The notes below the pieces were generated by a model, which made no database searches, was not told where the DNA came from, and worked only from the letters and a program-made list of their open reading frames with translations. The position numbers and the translations under genes were made by a program. Below, piece after piece: positions 1 to 5,945 of a stretch of 25,608 nucleotides of DNA. The first letter of the stretch is position 1; each line of letters opens with the position of its first letter. Source of the DNA: a virus; the IMG/VR virus record IMGVR_UViG_3300046005_001432, positions 1-25,608 of that record, one strand, 5' to 3'.

Positions 1-206
1 GAAGTGAATAATGTTCTGACTTCAAATGTGATTTGAACTGGAGTTGGAGTATTGGAAACGGAAATTTTATCCTCCACTTGAAAACATAGATCCTCCTCTC
101 CATCCTCAATAAGACTTTTGACTCGAATGTGGTGATATGTCTTCCCAGCTTTGGATTTTACAGGGAAGCAATCCAGTATCACACCCTCACAAACACAGTT
201 CTGCAT
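1..206 (-). CDS. Partial unknown small phage protein (5' part only)
   Basis: An open frame on the minus strand starts at ATG 206-204 and runs off the left edge after 68 codons, so the C-terminus is missing. The start is well supported. AAAGGAG lies six bases upstream (219-213) and a near-perfect sigma70 promoter lies further upstream (277-249). The protein begins MQNCVCEGVILDCF and continues with alternating hydrophobic and charged residues (KTYHHIRVKSL, DLCFQVEDKISV, VQITFEVRTLF). This suggests an all-beta, possibly OB-like fold, but that is inference. There is no recognised family or catalytic motif. It is transcribed away from the rightward replication genes, in the same direction as the minus-strand genes at the right edge. 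On a circular or terminally redundant genome it could be continuous with them. Confidence 0.7.
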   Translation of the reverse strand, partial: MQNCVCEGVILDCFPVKSKAGKTYHHIRVKSLIEDGEEDLCFQVEDKISVSNTPTPVQITFEVRTLFT

Positions 207-248
207 GTCTCGCTCCTTTAGTTTTTCTTATTTGTCCTCTTTGACTTG

Positions 249-277
249 ATTATAGTATAAAACACACTCCTTGTCAA
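249..277 (-). promoter_or_regulatory. Sigma70-type promoter for the left-edge minus-strand gene
   Basis: On the minus strand TTGACA (277-272) and TATAAT (254-249) are both exact consensus and are separated by exactly 17 bases. Transcription would start near 242, about 36 bases before the ATG at 206. The -35 box lies in CTATTGACA, the same core seen at three plus-strand promoters in this window. An AAAGAGG polypurine stretch (242-236) lies at the expected transcript 5' end. Confidence 0.85.
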
Positions 278-384
278 TAGCGGAAGAGTACTTTTATTCA
301 ATATTTTTAATTAGAGAAAATATAAGAAAGAAAAGAAAGAATAAAAAACGGCCCATAGTAAAAATATTTTTCTTAAACGGCACA

Positions 385-534
385 ATGAAAAATGAATTTT
401 GAAACGGAAAGTATTTCTTCTTAATGATTTTTTCTTTTAAATGAAAAATGAATTTTGAAACGGAAAATATTTCTTCTTAATGATTTTTTCTTTTAAATGA
501 AAAATGAATTTTGAAACGGAAAATATTTCTTCTT
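385..534. repeat. 56-bp direct tandem repeat, about 2.7 copies
   Basis: Copies begin at 385, 441 and 497, each with ATGAAAAATGAATTTTG followed by AAACGG. Copies 1 and 2 are full length and differ at one base (G at 411 against A). Copy 3 matches for 38 bases, to 534, and then diverges into a palindrome. Near-identity suggests recent duplication or homogenisation. The unit has no open frame of note. Confidence 0.9.
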
Positions 535-535
535 C

Positions 536-557
536 TATAAATAAAACTTTATTTATA
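536..557. repeat. Perfect 10-bp inverted repeat (A/T only arms)
   Basis: TATAAATAAA (536-545) and TTTATTTATA (548-557) are exact reverse complements separated by AC. The dyad begins just after the last tandem repeat and abuts an AACGG motif (557-561). An extremely A/T-rich palindrome beside repeated motifs could serve as a DNA-unwinding or cruciform element. A terminator is less likely because the stem has no GC. Confidence 0.75.
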
Positions 558-703
558 ACGGAAAAGTGTTTATTTATTTTTCTACAAATGTAATTTTATT
601 TCTTGAAACGGGAATTATATTTGATGTGAATTGTCTTTTTTTCCTATCCGGAGAAATATATTTTCTAACGGAATTATAGGTACTTTGAAAATCGATGACA
701 GTG

Positions 704-759
704 TGATATACGTTAGTATATCATAACGTGGAAGGGAATAATGACTCGTAAGAGTCATT
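704..759. promoter_or_regulatory. Two consecutive perfect hairpins with 4-base loops
   Basis: The first dyad is TGATATAC-GTTA-GTATATCA (704-723). The second is AATGACTC-GTAA-GAGTCATT (740-759), which as RNA would carry a GUAA loop of the GNRA class. Both stems are perfect 8-mers. The second is followed on the plus strand by a T/C-rich stretch (765-783), which could make it a weak terminator. Equally these could be protein operators, since no gene ends just upstream. A TATAAT-like sequence follows at 786-791 without a good -35 partner. Confidence 0.55.
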
Positions 760-1180
760 GTGACATTTCTCTCTCTTTTATTTAGTATAATAGTTCTCTG
801 TTTGGCTATTGGTAGGTAGTAATTCTTAATTCTTAATACAATACGCAAGTATCATGCCAAAACACAGGTTTTAGAAAAAAATATCAAAAATAATTTACAG
901 CCTTTTCCACACCTTCTTTCCTCCATGATATCCAACACCTATTCCAACTCAATATTCCCCCTTATATATAAGGTATAGGAAAAGCACACGCCCCGACGAT
1001 ATCGACAAACTCTCCACAGTACCAAAAACAATCGATTTAAGGTATCTCCCGCTTCAAAACATGGTGTCACCCGTATCTGTAGTAGGTTTAGCTTCTTTAA
1101 GCCTGTAAAGCCCTTCAAAACACCCTTAAAAAGGAACAGCCTCAAAAACAACTATTTTAGATAATTTTCCCGTTCCTCTA
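760..1180. other. Gene-free stretch upstream of the rightward promoter
   Basis: No frame in either direction here has a credible ribosome site, start and phage-like composition. The only structure seen is a 14-bp palindrome CCTTATATATAAGG (960-973) and a loosely repeated TTCAAAACA (1053 and 1113 regions). No tRNA-like cloverleaf was recognised. Confidence 0.5.
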
Positions 1181-1209
1181 TTGACAGCTTAAGGTTCCTG
1201 TGATATAAT
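1181..1209 (+). promoter_or_regulatory. Rightward sigma70-type promoter
   Basis: TTGACA (1181-1186) and TATAAT (1204-1209) are exact consensus with a 17-base spacer, and TG one base before the -10 makes it an extended -10. It shares the CTATTGACAG core with the promoters at 9088 and 14166. Transcription would start near 1216, giving a leader of about 120 bases before the first gene at 1336. Confidence 0.9.
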
Positions 1210-1234
1210 AACGACGTAAAGAAAAAACGAGTAA

Positions 1235-1279
1235 AACAAAAAGAAAGGAGGTTCTGAAAAAGAAGAGTTGTTTTTGTTA
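1235..1279 (+). promoter_or_regulatory. Leader stem-loop with an orphan Shine-Dalgarno
   Basis: AAAGGAGG (1244-1251) is a near-perfect SD with no ATG, GTG or TTG at useful spacing. It lies in the loop between AACAAAAA (1235-1242) and TTTTTGTT (1272-1279), exact reverse complements. The position near the transcript 5' end and the lack of a gene resemble the SD-like mRNA stabilisers (STAB-SD) described for Bacillus cry3A and phage SP82 leaders. That function is inferred. Confidence 0.5.
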
Positions 1280-1335
1280 ATGAGTCATCATTAAAAGTTA
1301 TTAAATCCCGAAATCCGATATGAGGTGATGCTGTT

Positions 1336-1557
1336 ATGGATAGTTCATTAAGCGTAGAGAGTATTATGGAGATCATCAAATCCCGCAATTTCATTTCCAC
1401 TGGAATGGCGGCGAAAGCATTGGGATGCACCACTCCGACGGTGAGACATTTAGTTGATGCAGGAAAGATCATCGCGACTAGATCATCCCGCTCCATAAAG
1501 ATTCATTCACGATCATTGGTCAACTACATAAACAAAAACACCAACAAAGAGGTATGA
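1336..1557 (+). CDS. Small helix-turn-helix DNA-binding protein (MerR/excisionase-like)
   Basis: This 73-residue protein is the first gene behind the rightward promoter. GAGGTGAT, an excellent SD, lies seven bases before the ATG. Residues about 18-60 read as a winged-helix domain of the excisionase/MerR type: FISTGMAAKALGCTTPTVRH is the helix-turn-helix, followed by VDAGKIIATRSSRSIKIHSRSLVNYI as a wing with basic residues. The C-terminus is short and polar. Such proteins are often excisionases or early regulators. With no integrase in the window, an early regulator or an origin-binding protein acting on the nearby repeats is an attractive but unproven guess. Confidence 0.75.
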   Translation: MDSSLSVESIMEIIKSRNFISTGMAAKALGCTTPTVRHLVDAGKIIATRSSRSIKIHSRSLVNYINKNTNKEV

Positions 1558-1558
1558 A

Positions 1559-1954
1559 ATGCCCCGTTCCGCAGTTTCATATTTAGAATGGCTGCATCTC
1601 GATCCCGCCACGAAGGAATGCCAATCCGCCAAATTGACGAAGAAGTTGAAAGAGATCAATGAGGCGATGACTATGAGAAGGAGGACGGACAAGGAGCTTA
1701 CGAAGTGGATGCGGGACATTAGATGTCTTTTAGACAGCGTGGAGTATGATTCCGCATCCAAAGTTCTTGATTGGTACTCCACGGTTGTCGGAGGAAAGTT
1801 CATTCCCGTCATTCTTTGCGGAAAGAGTTTCTTGGACAAGTATGACAAGCTCGTAGCTTCCATGGATAGGCGTTCCGTATGTGGATTCGTGGAGTCCGAC
1901 ACAATTGATTTCGACTCTATGCAGGAGGTCATGGCGGTAAGCAGAAGGGGATGA
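1559..1954 (+). CDS. Hypothetical protein, possibly replication-initiator-like
   Basis: The protein has 131 residues; its start is one base after the upstream stop, with AAAGAGGT as the ribosome site. The N-terminal half is rich in Lys/Arg (KLTKKLKEINEAMTMRRR). The second half, with VLDWYSTVVGGKFIPVILCG followed by KSFLDKYDKLVASM, resembles the helical C-terminal part of phage replication initiator/organiser proteins (a W-rich segment, then a Phe-x-x-Lys-Tyr/Phe helix). That similarity is by eye and weak. Its place behind the control region, ahead of the helicase and loader, fits a role in initiation. There is no Walker motif and no predicted membrane segment. Confidence 0.55.
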   Translation: MPRSAVSYLEWLHLDPATKECQSAKLTKKLKEINEAMTMRRRTDKELTKWMRDIRCLLDSVEYDSASKVLDWYSTVVGGKFIPVILCGKSFLDKYDKLVASMDRRSVCGFVESDTIDFDSMQEVMAVSRRG

Positions 1955-1955
1955 C

Positions 1956-2210
1956 ATGGATTCGATAATAGAAAGCCTTTGCGAGTCTTGTGATAAGTTG
2001 GATAGGAAAGTACAAAAATATGAACAGTTGTATCATTCCGCCATAAATGAGTTGAACGACCTCCAAGGACAATTTAATTCCGTTTTTGTAGAAAAAACAG
2101 CTCTTTTAGAAGAAAAAGAAAAATTACTGATAGAGCTGCATAATTACAAATGCGAACTGGATTATTTTAGATGGTCTCTAATCAGGAAAAAACCTAAAAG
2201 AAAGGTGTGA
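1956..2210 (+). CDS. Small coiled-coil protein, unknown function
   Basis: The 84-residue product is almost entirely heptad-like and charged (LDRKVQKYEQLYHSAINELN, then VEKTALLEEKEKLLIELHNY), ending in a basic tail KKPKRKV. The start is one base after the previous stop, with AAGGGGAT upstream. Two cysteines near the N-terminus (CESC) could bind metal or form a disulphide. The basic tail may contact nucleic acid. No family was recognised. Confidence 0.6.
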   Translation: MDSIIESLCESCDKLDRKVQKYEQLYHSAINELNDLQGQFNSVFVEKTALLEEKEKLLIELHNYKCELDYFRWSLIRKKPKRKV

Positions 2211-2212
2211 GT

Positions 2213-2596
2213 ATGGACACCACATTAGACGTGAAATTTACGAGTGTTTTTATTCTTGGCGAGGGTTGTGACAACTTAAACTTGCTACAGGAATTAAATG
2301 AGACCAAGGAGAAACTATTCCGTGCGAAAGCGGACTTGAAGCAGGAGCAAAGCAACTACAACAGCATAAAATCCCGCTTGGCGGCCAAATATGATGAGTT
2401 GGAGACTATTAAAATTGAGCTGGCGGATGCAAATGCACTGATAGCTGAGTTGTCCAAACAAATGAAACAATACAAAAAATCGAAAGTGTTTGATGAGACT
2501 GTGTGTAGAGGGTGTGGCGGAAAAAAGCTCCTTGATCAATTTTTGTGCATGCCTTGTTGGATAAAGTGGAATCAAAATAAATATGGTGAGTATTGA
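2213..2596 (+). CDS. Coiled-coil protein with C-terminal zinc ribbon
   Basis: I chose ATG 2213 because AAAGGTG (2201-2207) gives five-base spacing; the in-frame GTG at 2207 would sit inside that ribosome site. The product has 127 residues. Residues about 20-90 form a long coiled coil (LNETKEKLFRAKADLKQEQS and following heptads). The C-terminus carries CRGCGG...LCMPC, two CxxC pairs about 14 residues apart that look like a zinc ribbon. It overlaps the end of the preceding coiled-coil gene or lies within two bases of it, and the two could form a complex. Function is unknown. Confidence 0.6.
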   Translation: MDTTLDVKFTSVFILGEGCDNLNLLQELNETKEKLFRAKADLKQEQSNYNSIKSRLAAKYDELETIKIELADANALIAELSKQMKQYKKSKVFDETVCRGCGGKKLLDQFLCMPCWIKWNQNKYGEY

Positions 2597-2649
2597 TAGC
2601 CATGATGTTGATACGTGCATTGAGCAACATGCGGAAATAGGGGTGATAA

Positions 2650-2877
2650 ATGAATGTAAGACAAATGTGTGTGTGGCTGTCAAAGTTTGAAGATCAAGAC
2701 GCGACAGTGTTGGTAGTCGAGCACAGCTGGGGCTATTATGATCAAGGAGGAACTGCCACAATCGTTACGTTTGACCCTGAAAAACATGCAGACTATACCG
2801 ATTTTCGGGAAAACCAATTTGTATCTAACGAACACAAAAACGGGAGAACTCTATTGCTGGGGGCGATTGACAAATGA
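2650..2877 (+). CDS. Small phage protein of unknown function
   Basis: This 75-residue protein has a strong ribosome site, GGGGTGAT, just before the ATG. It begins MNVRQMCVWLSKFEDQDATV and then VLVVEHSWGYYDQGGTATIV. That pattern is typical of small phage proteins that open with an 'M-x-V-x-x-L...L...D-V-V' alpha/beta module. A C-terminal YTDFRENQFV segment follows. It opens the block of overlapping accessory genes ending at 5362. Its stop overlaps the next start (ATGA). Function is unknown. Confidence 0.65.
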   Translation: MNVRQMCVWLSKFEDQDATVLVVEHSWGYYDQGGTATIVTFDPEKHADYTDFRENQFVSNEHKNGRTLLLGAIDK

Positions 2878-3050
2878 TCACTGAAATCCGTGGCAGATTT
2901 GAGTCAACGGGCGGGAATTGGATGGTTCAATTTGATGATTGCAAAATTGCAATCCAAACATCGTCAAAGCCAATTGACATTGCAGATGCCGAAGAGCTTG
3001 CAAACGTCATAATTTCAATCGCAAAACAACAGAAGGAAGCAACGAAATGA
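2874..3050 (+). CDS. Short hypothetical phage protein (58 aa)
   Basis: An ATG (2874) overlaps the preceding stop as ATGA, and the frame ends with a TGA (3048) that overlaps the next ATG (3047). This makes it a perfect link in the translational-coupling chain. The product begins MITEIRGRFESTGGNWMVQF, has a central DDCKIAIQTSSKPIDIADAE, and ends in a helical basic tail. The N-terminal half looks beta-rich and the C-terminal half helical. No family is recognised; support comes from the coupling and from unbroken coding on both sides. Confidence 0.7.
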   Translation: MITEIRGRFESTGGNWMVQFDDCKIAIQTSSKPIDIADAEELANVIISIAKQQKEATK

Positions 3051-3322
3051 GCCACCATACACCGGGTTCATGGAAAATATCGCCACTTTTCTATGGATAT
3101 CTAATATGTAACAATAATCTAGGTCGAATCATAGCGGAGCTACAGCCGGACAGTGTTTCAAAAATTGAATGCGAAGCAAATGCAAAACTTATAGCAGCGG
3201 CTCCGGAAATGCTTGAACTCTTGCAAGAGCTGCTCGAATGGTGGGATTACGACCAGTCTTGGAGGCCGGCGGATGAGATGAACTCAGTAAGGGAAATCCT
3301 CAAAAAAGTGAGTGAAGAATGA
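3047..3322 (+). CDS. Common phage protein with HTPG...W and EANA-LIAAAPE motifs
   Basis: The 91-residue product has the hallmark layout of a small family found in very many phages and prophages. The N-terminal SHHTPGSWKI is followed by a short beta segment and then ECEANAKLIAAAPEMLELLQ, ending in an acidic amphipathic helix. The biochemical role of the family is not established. The gene is coupled to both neighbours through ATGA overlaps. The motif match is clear; the function is unknown. Confidence 0.8.
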   Translation: MSHHTPGSWKISPLFYGYLICNNNLGRIIAELQPDSVSKIECEANAKLIAAAPEMLELLQELLEWWDYDQSWRPADEMNSVREILKKVSEE

Positions 3323-3510
3323 TCACCGAAAACATCAAAATCGTGCAAGAGTATGAAATAGAATATTCCAACGATGAAGGGCGTAAATCTGCTATTGATA
3401 AGGCAAAAAAAGGAGCTATCGACAGCACCGTTTGCCTTACAAGCGGATCAATAGCGAGGATTAGAAAAATTGGCGGACCAATGGAGATGAAGAATGAAAG
3501 CGTTAATTGA
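3319..3510 (+). CDS. Small hypothetical protein
   Basis: This 63-residue protein is coupled to the upstream gene by an ATGA overlap. It is hydrophilic, with an acidic N-terminal half (IVQEYEIEYSNDEGRKSAID) followed by a Lys-rich stretch and a short hydrophobic segment. Its last 17 bases overlap the start of the next gene in another frame. Its start (ATGATCACCGAAA) resembles that of the gene at 2874 (ATGATCACTGAAA), which may reflect an old duplication of the start region or chance. No function is recognised. Confidence 0.55.
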   Translation: MITENIKIVQEYEIEYSNDEGRKSAIDKAKKGAIDSTVCLTSGSIARIRKIGGPMEMKNESVN

Positions 3511-3700
3511 AGTGACGAAAGTAATTGTTAACGAATCAACAATGTATCCTATTTGCCCTCAATGTGGACATCAAATAGAGCCGTGCGACATCCCAGACGA
3601 TGACGAGTGGGTTGTCGAATGCGGCAACTGCGACTCAAGATACATAGCTAAAAAAGACACATCATACTCCACCGAACTGATTGAGGAGGTTCCGCAATGA
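3494..3700 (+). CDS. Small zinc-ribbon protein
   Basis: The product has 68 residues. CPQCGH (about 21-26) and CGNC (about 43-46) form a classic CxxC...CxxC zinc ribbon, flanked by an acidic loop (DIPDDDEWVVE). Free-standing ribbons of this kind in phages often bind nucleic acid or host RNA polymerase; no evidence here selects a partner. The start lies inside the previous gene, with GGAGATGA upstream, and the stop overlaps the dUTPase start. Confidence 0.7.
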   Translation: MKALIEVTKVIVNESTMYPICPQCGHQIEPCDIPDDDEWVVECGNCDSRYIAKKDTSYSTELIEEVPQ

Positions 3701-4119
3701 CTGAAGGAATTGATTTCAAGTTTTTGATGGAAAAAGGTTATGACGACCTAAAACCAACAAAAAAACATCGCTCCGATACAGGTTGGGACATCCGGGCAAA
3801 AACGGATGGATTTATCCACGGCGGATCGTTTGCAACAATAAAAACAGGTGTTTCCGTTGATTTGCCCAGTGGCTATGGAATGCAAGTCCGTGGGCGTAGC
3901 GGACTAGCTGCGAAAGGCGTATATGTTGCCATGGGCACGATTGACAATGGATACAAAGGAGAAATTGGTGTGAATGTTTTCACGCTTAATCCACGGGGGT
4001 TTTCTTGGGATCGAGGAGATCGCATAGCGCAGCTCGTCCTCGAAAAAGTGCTTGATTATGAGGATGACGATGAATCAGAACGTGGTGAAAACGGATTCGG
4101 AAGCTCGGGAATCAAATAG
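3697..4119 (+). CDS. dut: dUTP diphosphatase (dUTPase)
   Basis: This enzyme hydrolyses dUTP to dUMP and pyrophosphate, keeping uracil out of DNA and supplying dUMP for thymidylate synthesis. At 140 residues it is the usual length of trimeric dUTPases. All five motifs are visible in order: SDTGWDIRA (26-34), GRSGLAAKG (66-74), GTIDNGYKGE with the substrate-facing Asp83 and Tyr86 (80-89), RGDRIAQLV (106-114) and RGENGFGSSG (129-138). An acidic insertion DYEDDDESE precedes motif 5. All eight arginines use CGN codons, unlike the AGA/AGG-rich replication genes downstream. It is coupled to its upstream neighbour by an ATGA overlap. A ThyX-like gene follows in the same block. Confidence 0.95.
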   Translation: MTEGIDFKFLMEKGYDDLKPTKKHRSDTGWDIRAKTDGFIHGGSFATIKTGVSVDLPSGYGMQVRGRSGLAAKGVYVAMGTIDNGYKGEIGVNVFTLNPRGFSWDRGDRIAQLVLEKVLDYEDDDESERGENGFGSSGIK

Positions 4120-4127
4120 GTGTGGAT

Positions 4128-4274
4128 ATGAATTGTTGCCTGTGCGGAAAATGTGATTGCGATGATGATTGTATTCCGGAATTGATGGAAGAGGATGAAA
4201 ACAAAGTGCTCGACAAGATCGACGAAGAGCAAGACGCTGTCGAATTTGAACTCAAACAAGTGTGGGGAATATGA
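4128..4274 (+). CDS. Very small Cys-rich protein (48 aa)
   Basis: The ATG at 4128 has AGGTG five bases upstream, and the stop at 4272 overlaps the next ATG. The N-terminus, MNCCLCGKCDCDDDC, packs six cysteines into 15 residues and would plausibly bind a metal. The rest is acidic and helical (LMEEDENKVLDKIDEEQD). Function is unknown. The coupling and ribosome site are the main support. Confidence 0.65.
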   Translation: MNCCLCGKCDCDDDCIPELMEEDENKVLDKIDEEQDAVEFELKQVWGI

Positions 4275-4429
4275 GCTACATCGAAAACCTTTCAACGGAA
4301 CAACTAGCGGCCTATCTGCATTCATTGGCCGACCTTGAAAACAGCCTTCCGATTGGAGCCAATCAGATGATCAAAGAAGCCGCTAAACGACTCGAAAAAC
4401 AAGCACAAATGGAGGACGACGGGAAATGA
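4271..4429 (+). CDS. Very small helical protein (52 aa)
   Basis: It is linked by ATGA overlaps at both ends (start 4271, stop 4427-4429). The sequence MSYIENLSTEQLAAYLHSLA, with a later MIKEAAKRLEKQAQME, reads as two amphipathic helices. It resembles the next two products in being a short helical protein ending in a Lys/Asp-rich tail, so these three adjacent genes may be diverged copies. No function is recognised. Confidence 0.65.
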   Translation: MSYIENLSTEQLAAYLHSLADLENSLPIGANQMIKEAAKRLEKQAQMEDDGK

Positions 4430-4578
4430 TTATTACGCCGATGCGTGAGATAACAAACGAGGAGCTGATAAAAAAACTGTGGACGCTGTCACACGAGGTT
4501 ATGTATCCGAGCCAAGCACAGCTAGTACTTGAGGCAATTAGACGTCTTGACAACAAACAGAAGGACGATGAAAAATGA
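4426..4578 (+). CDS. Very small helical protein (50 aa)
   Basis: The start overlaps the previous stop and the stop overlaps the next start, so it sits in an unbroken coupling chain. The product, beginning MIITPMREITNEELIKKLWT with a later AQLVLEAIRRLDNKQKDDEK, is helical. The layout (helix, turn, helix, polar tail) is similar to its neighbours. Function is unknown. Confidence 0.65.
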   Translation: MIITPMREITNEELIKKLWTLSHEVMYPSQAQLVLEAIRRLDNKQKDDEK

Positions 4579-4766
4579 AAAACAATTACATGGCATTTGC
4601 TGAAAGCCTCAGAAAAGAAGCAGAGGGAATTACAAATAATGCGTTGTCGGAACTGCTTGATATTGCAGCAAATAAAATCGAGGCGTTGGCTGAAAACAAT
4701 CGAGAGCTTAGGCACCTAATCGACGAACAAAACTTGAAAAAACATTATGAGGTGAAACATACATGA
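4575..4766 (+). CDS. Small helical protein (63 aa)
   Basis: The frame is coupled on both sides by ATGA overlaps. It begins MKNNYMAFAESLRKEAEGIT and continues as an Ala/Glu-rich helix with LLDIAANKIEALAENNREL. This is typical of small phage proteins that carry a helical hairpin of about 50 residues. Function is unknown. Confidence 0.65.
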   Translation: MKNNYMAFAESLRKEAEGITNNALSELLDIAANKIEALAENNRELRHLIDEQNLKKHYEVKHT

Positions 4767-5362
4767 GCGACAAAATGTGGATGACAGTTCAAAAGATGGA
4801 AGAAGCGTTTTCAAGGTCTGCTTTTTATGGCCTTGGGTTGCCATACGGGAAGACATCAGAAACATCGTTCGATGAGTTTGATGCTAAAACAATGGAGAAT
4901 GCAGCATCGATCTGCGCGCACAAAGGCAATGGTCATGAGTCTTTTACTGAAATTATGGGCATTACGTGGAACATCAACGCGCCACGGTATTTCTGGCAAG
5001 AGTTCGACCGCTACAGAGTAGGAGTATCCAAAATTTCGGAATCTACGATGCACACTATCATGCGCAGGCCATTAACGCAGGATAATTTTAACCGCAATAT
5101 TCCGGATTCAATGTTGATAATTTTGAACGGCGAAATTCAATCAGGATGCGACATCGTCCAAGTAAAAAACATGCTTCCAGAAGGGTTTCTACAGCGTAGA
5201 GTTGTTTTTATGAACTATAGGGCAATGGCGCACATAATGCGCCAGCGAATGGATCACAGGCTTGATGAGTGGAAACTATTCATCGCCTCGATATTGACAC
5301 ATTCGAACCATCGGAATCTGTTAATGCTAATGGTAAACCAGAAAGAGGCTAGCAATGATTGA
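4763..5362 (+). CDS. ThyX-like (FAD-dependent thymidylate synthase family) protein, divergent
   Basis: ThyX methylates dUMP to dTMP with FAD and methylene-tetrahydrofolate. This 199-residue protein has the general ThyX order. First comes HESFTEI with His58. Then comes APRYFWQEFDRYRVGVSKIS (73-92), in the place of the ThyX R-HRxxS segment. Finally LPEGFLQRRVVFMNYRAM lies in the place of the late Pro-Glu and Asn-Tyr-Arg region. The signature is altered: Tyr replaces His, and there are three residues rather than two before the Ser. It may be a divergent enzyme or an inactive relative. The dUTPase in the same gene block fits a dUMP-using step. The gene overlaps its upstream neighbour and ends a run of coupled genes, followed by 75 non-coding bases. 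Confidence 0.55.
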   Translation: MSDKMWMTVQKMEEAFSRSAFYGLGLPYGKTSETSFDEFDAKTMENAASICAHKGNGHESFTEIMGITWNINAPRYFWQEFDRYRVGVSKISESTMHTIMRRPLTQDNFNRNIPDSMLIILNGEIQSGCDIVQVKNMLPEGFLQRRVVFMNYRAMAHIMRQRMDHRLDEWKLFIASILTHSNHRNLLMLMVNQKEASND

Positions 5363-5367
5363 TTAGG

Positions 5368-5396
5368 TTGTTCAGTTATTTAGTTGTATCTAAGAT
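5368..5396 (+). promoter_or_regulatory. Possible weak promoter before 5438
   Basis: TTGTTC (5368-5373) and TAAGAT (5391-5396) are 17 bases apart in the only clear gap between 2650 and 9058. Each hexamer has two mismatches to consensus, and the CTATTGACA core of the other promoters is absent. It is a suggestion only, but the gap marks a change in gene character. Confidence 0.25.
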
Positions 5397-5437
5397 ATGT
5401 GACTAACCCACCCCACCCCAATAGAGGATTTGTTCTA

Positions 5438-5659
5438 ATGAACACCAAAAAAGCGTTGAATAAGTTGTATAATAATGTTTGTATGAAATGCATCCATGAG
5501 AGTGTGGACACTCCGTGTCCTCTCTATACATTGGTTTTTGAGAATGATAATGCCGGAATTTCTTCCACAGGACTGGATGATTTGTTCGCAATTTCGGATT
5601 GTTGGTGTGAAAGTACAGAAATTTGTGATATGTTCATTAAAAAGGATATTGACTTATGA
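5438..5659 (+). CDS. Small Cys-rich protein
   Basis: I chose ATG 5438 (MNTKKALNKLYNN) because GAGGAT lies eight bases upstream. A longer TTG start at 5384 would add a proline-rich leader without a ribosome site. The 73-residue product has seven cysteines in the pattern C-MK-C ... C ... CWC ... C, suggesting a metal-binding fold. It overlaps the next start (ATGA). No family is recognised. Confidence 0.6.
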   Translation: MNTKKALNKLYNNVCMKCIHESVDTPCPLYTLVFENDNAGISSTGLDDLFAISDCWCESTEICDMFIKKDIDL

Positions 5660-5937
5660 TAAACATCGAATACAAAGAAGATGGACACAGTGAAAACTAT
5701 GAGACAAAAAAAACAGGGATATATAAAACCGTCCTTATATGTGATTGTTGCAAACACTCCCAAGAAGGGAGACAGAATATGTGGTGGCATTTAGATCGAT
5801 ATTTTGGTATAACAGGGCTTTTTTGTAGCATATGCTATGCTAAAGTATCCCATAATAGCTTTGGAGAACCTAAACACCCAAAAATATATGAAGACATACT
5901 TCAAAGATTCGAATATGATGATGACACTTCGAAATAA
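5656..5937 (+). CDS. Small protein with two CxxC pairs
   Basis: The 93-residue product has CDCC (about 29-32) and CSIC (about 57-60), separated by an aromatic linker (MWWHLDRYFGITGLF), then YAKVSH. This is a plausible zinc-binding module. The start is coupled to the previous gene by ATGA. It lies just upstream of the methyltransferase with an eight-base gap. Function is unknown; DNA or protein binding is possible. Confidence 0.6.
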   Translation: MINIEYKEDGHSENYETKKTGIYKTVLICDCCKHSQEGRQNMWWHLDRYFGITGLFCSICYAKVSHNSFGEPKHPKIYEDILQRFEYDDDTSK

Positions 5938-5945
5938 GGGTTTCT

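Larger units (their letters stand above)
347..671. repeat. Eight AACGG motifs in an A+T-rich tract (iteron-like)
   Basis: AACGG, usually preceded by A or T and followed by A, occurs in the same orientation at 347, 376, 403, 459, 515, 557, 607 and 667. The surrounding sequence is overwhelmingly A and T, so these are nearly the only GC-rich islands. Three of the motifs are carried by the 56-bp tandem repeat, but the other five lie in unrelated sequence, so the motif itself seems to be what is conserved. An isolated further copy is at 57. The arrangement is compatible with binding sites of a replication initiator or an early regulator. No binding protein is identified. Confidence 0.65.

Noticed and set aside
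385-534. CRISPR-like array
   Set aside because: Repeat units follow directly without distinct spacers; it is a 56-bp tandem repeat.
615-848. Minus-strand open frame of 77 codons in the control region
   Set aside because: No ribosome site, composition simply reflects A/T-rich sequence, and it runs across the hairpins at 704-759.
939-1151. Minus-strand open frame of 70 codons
   Set aside because: No ribosome site before its start; overlaps a palindrome and the gene-free leader region; the product has no protein-like domain pattern.
278-1180. tRNA or structured RNA gene in the long non-coding region
   Set aside because: No cloverleaf, conserved TTC-arm or CCA-like end was found; only simple hairpins.
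2585-2687. Small GTG-started frame between 2596 and 2650
   Set aside because: Overlaps the previous gene end and a better supported start at 2650; no ribosome site of its own.
4056-4325. Minus-strand frame of 89 codons over the small-gene block
   Set aside because: Antisense to three coupled plus-strand genes; no ribosome site; Ser-run product is the complement of an acidic stretch.
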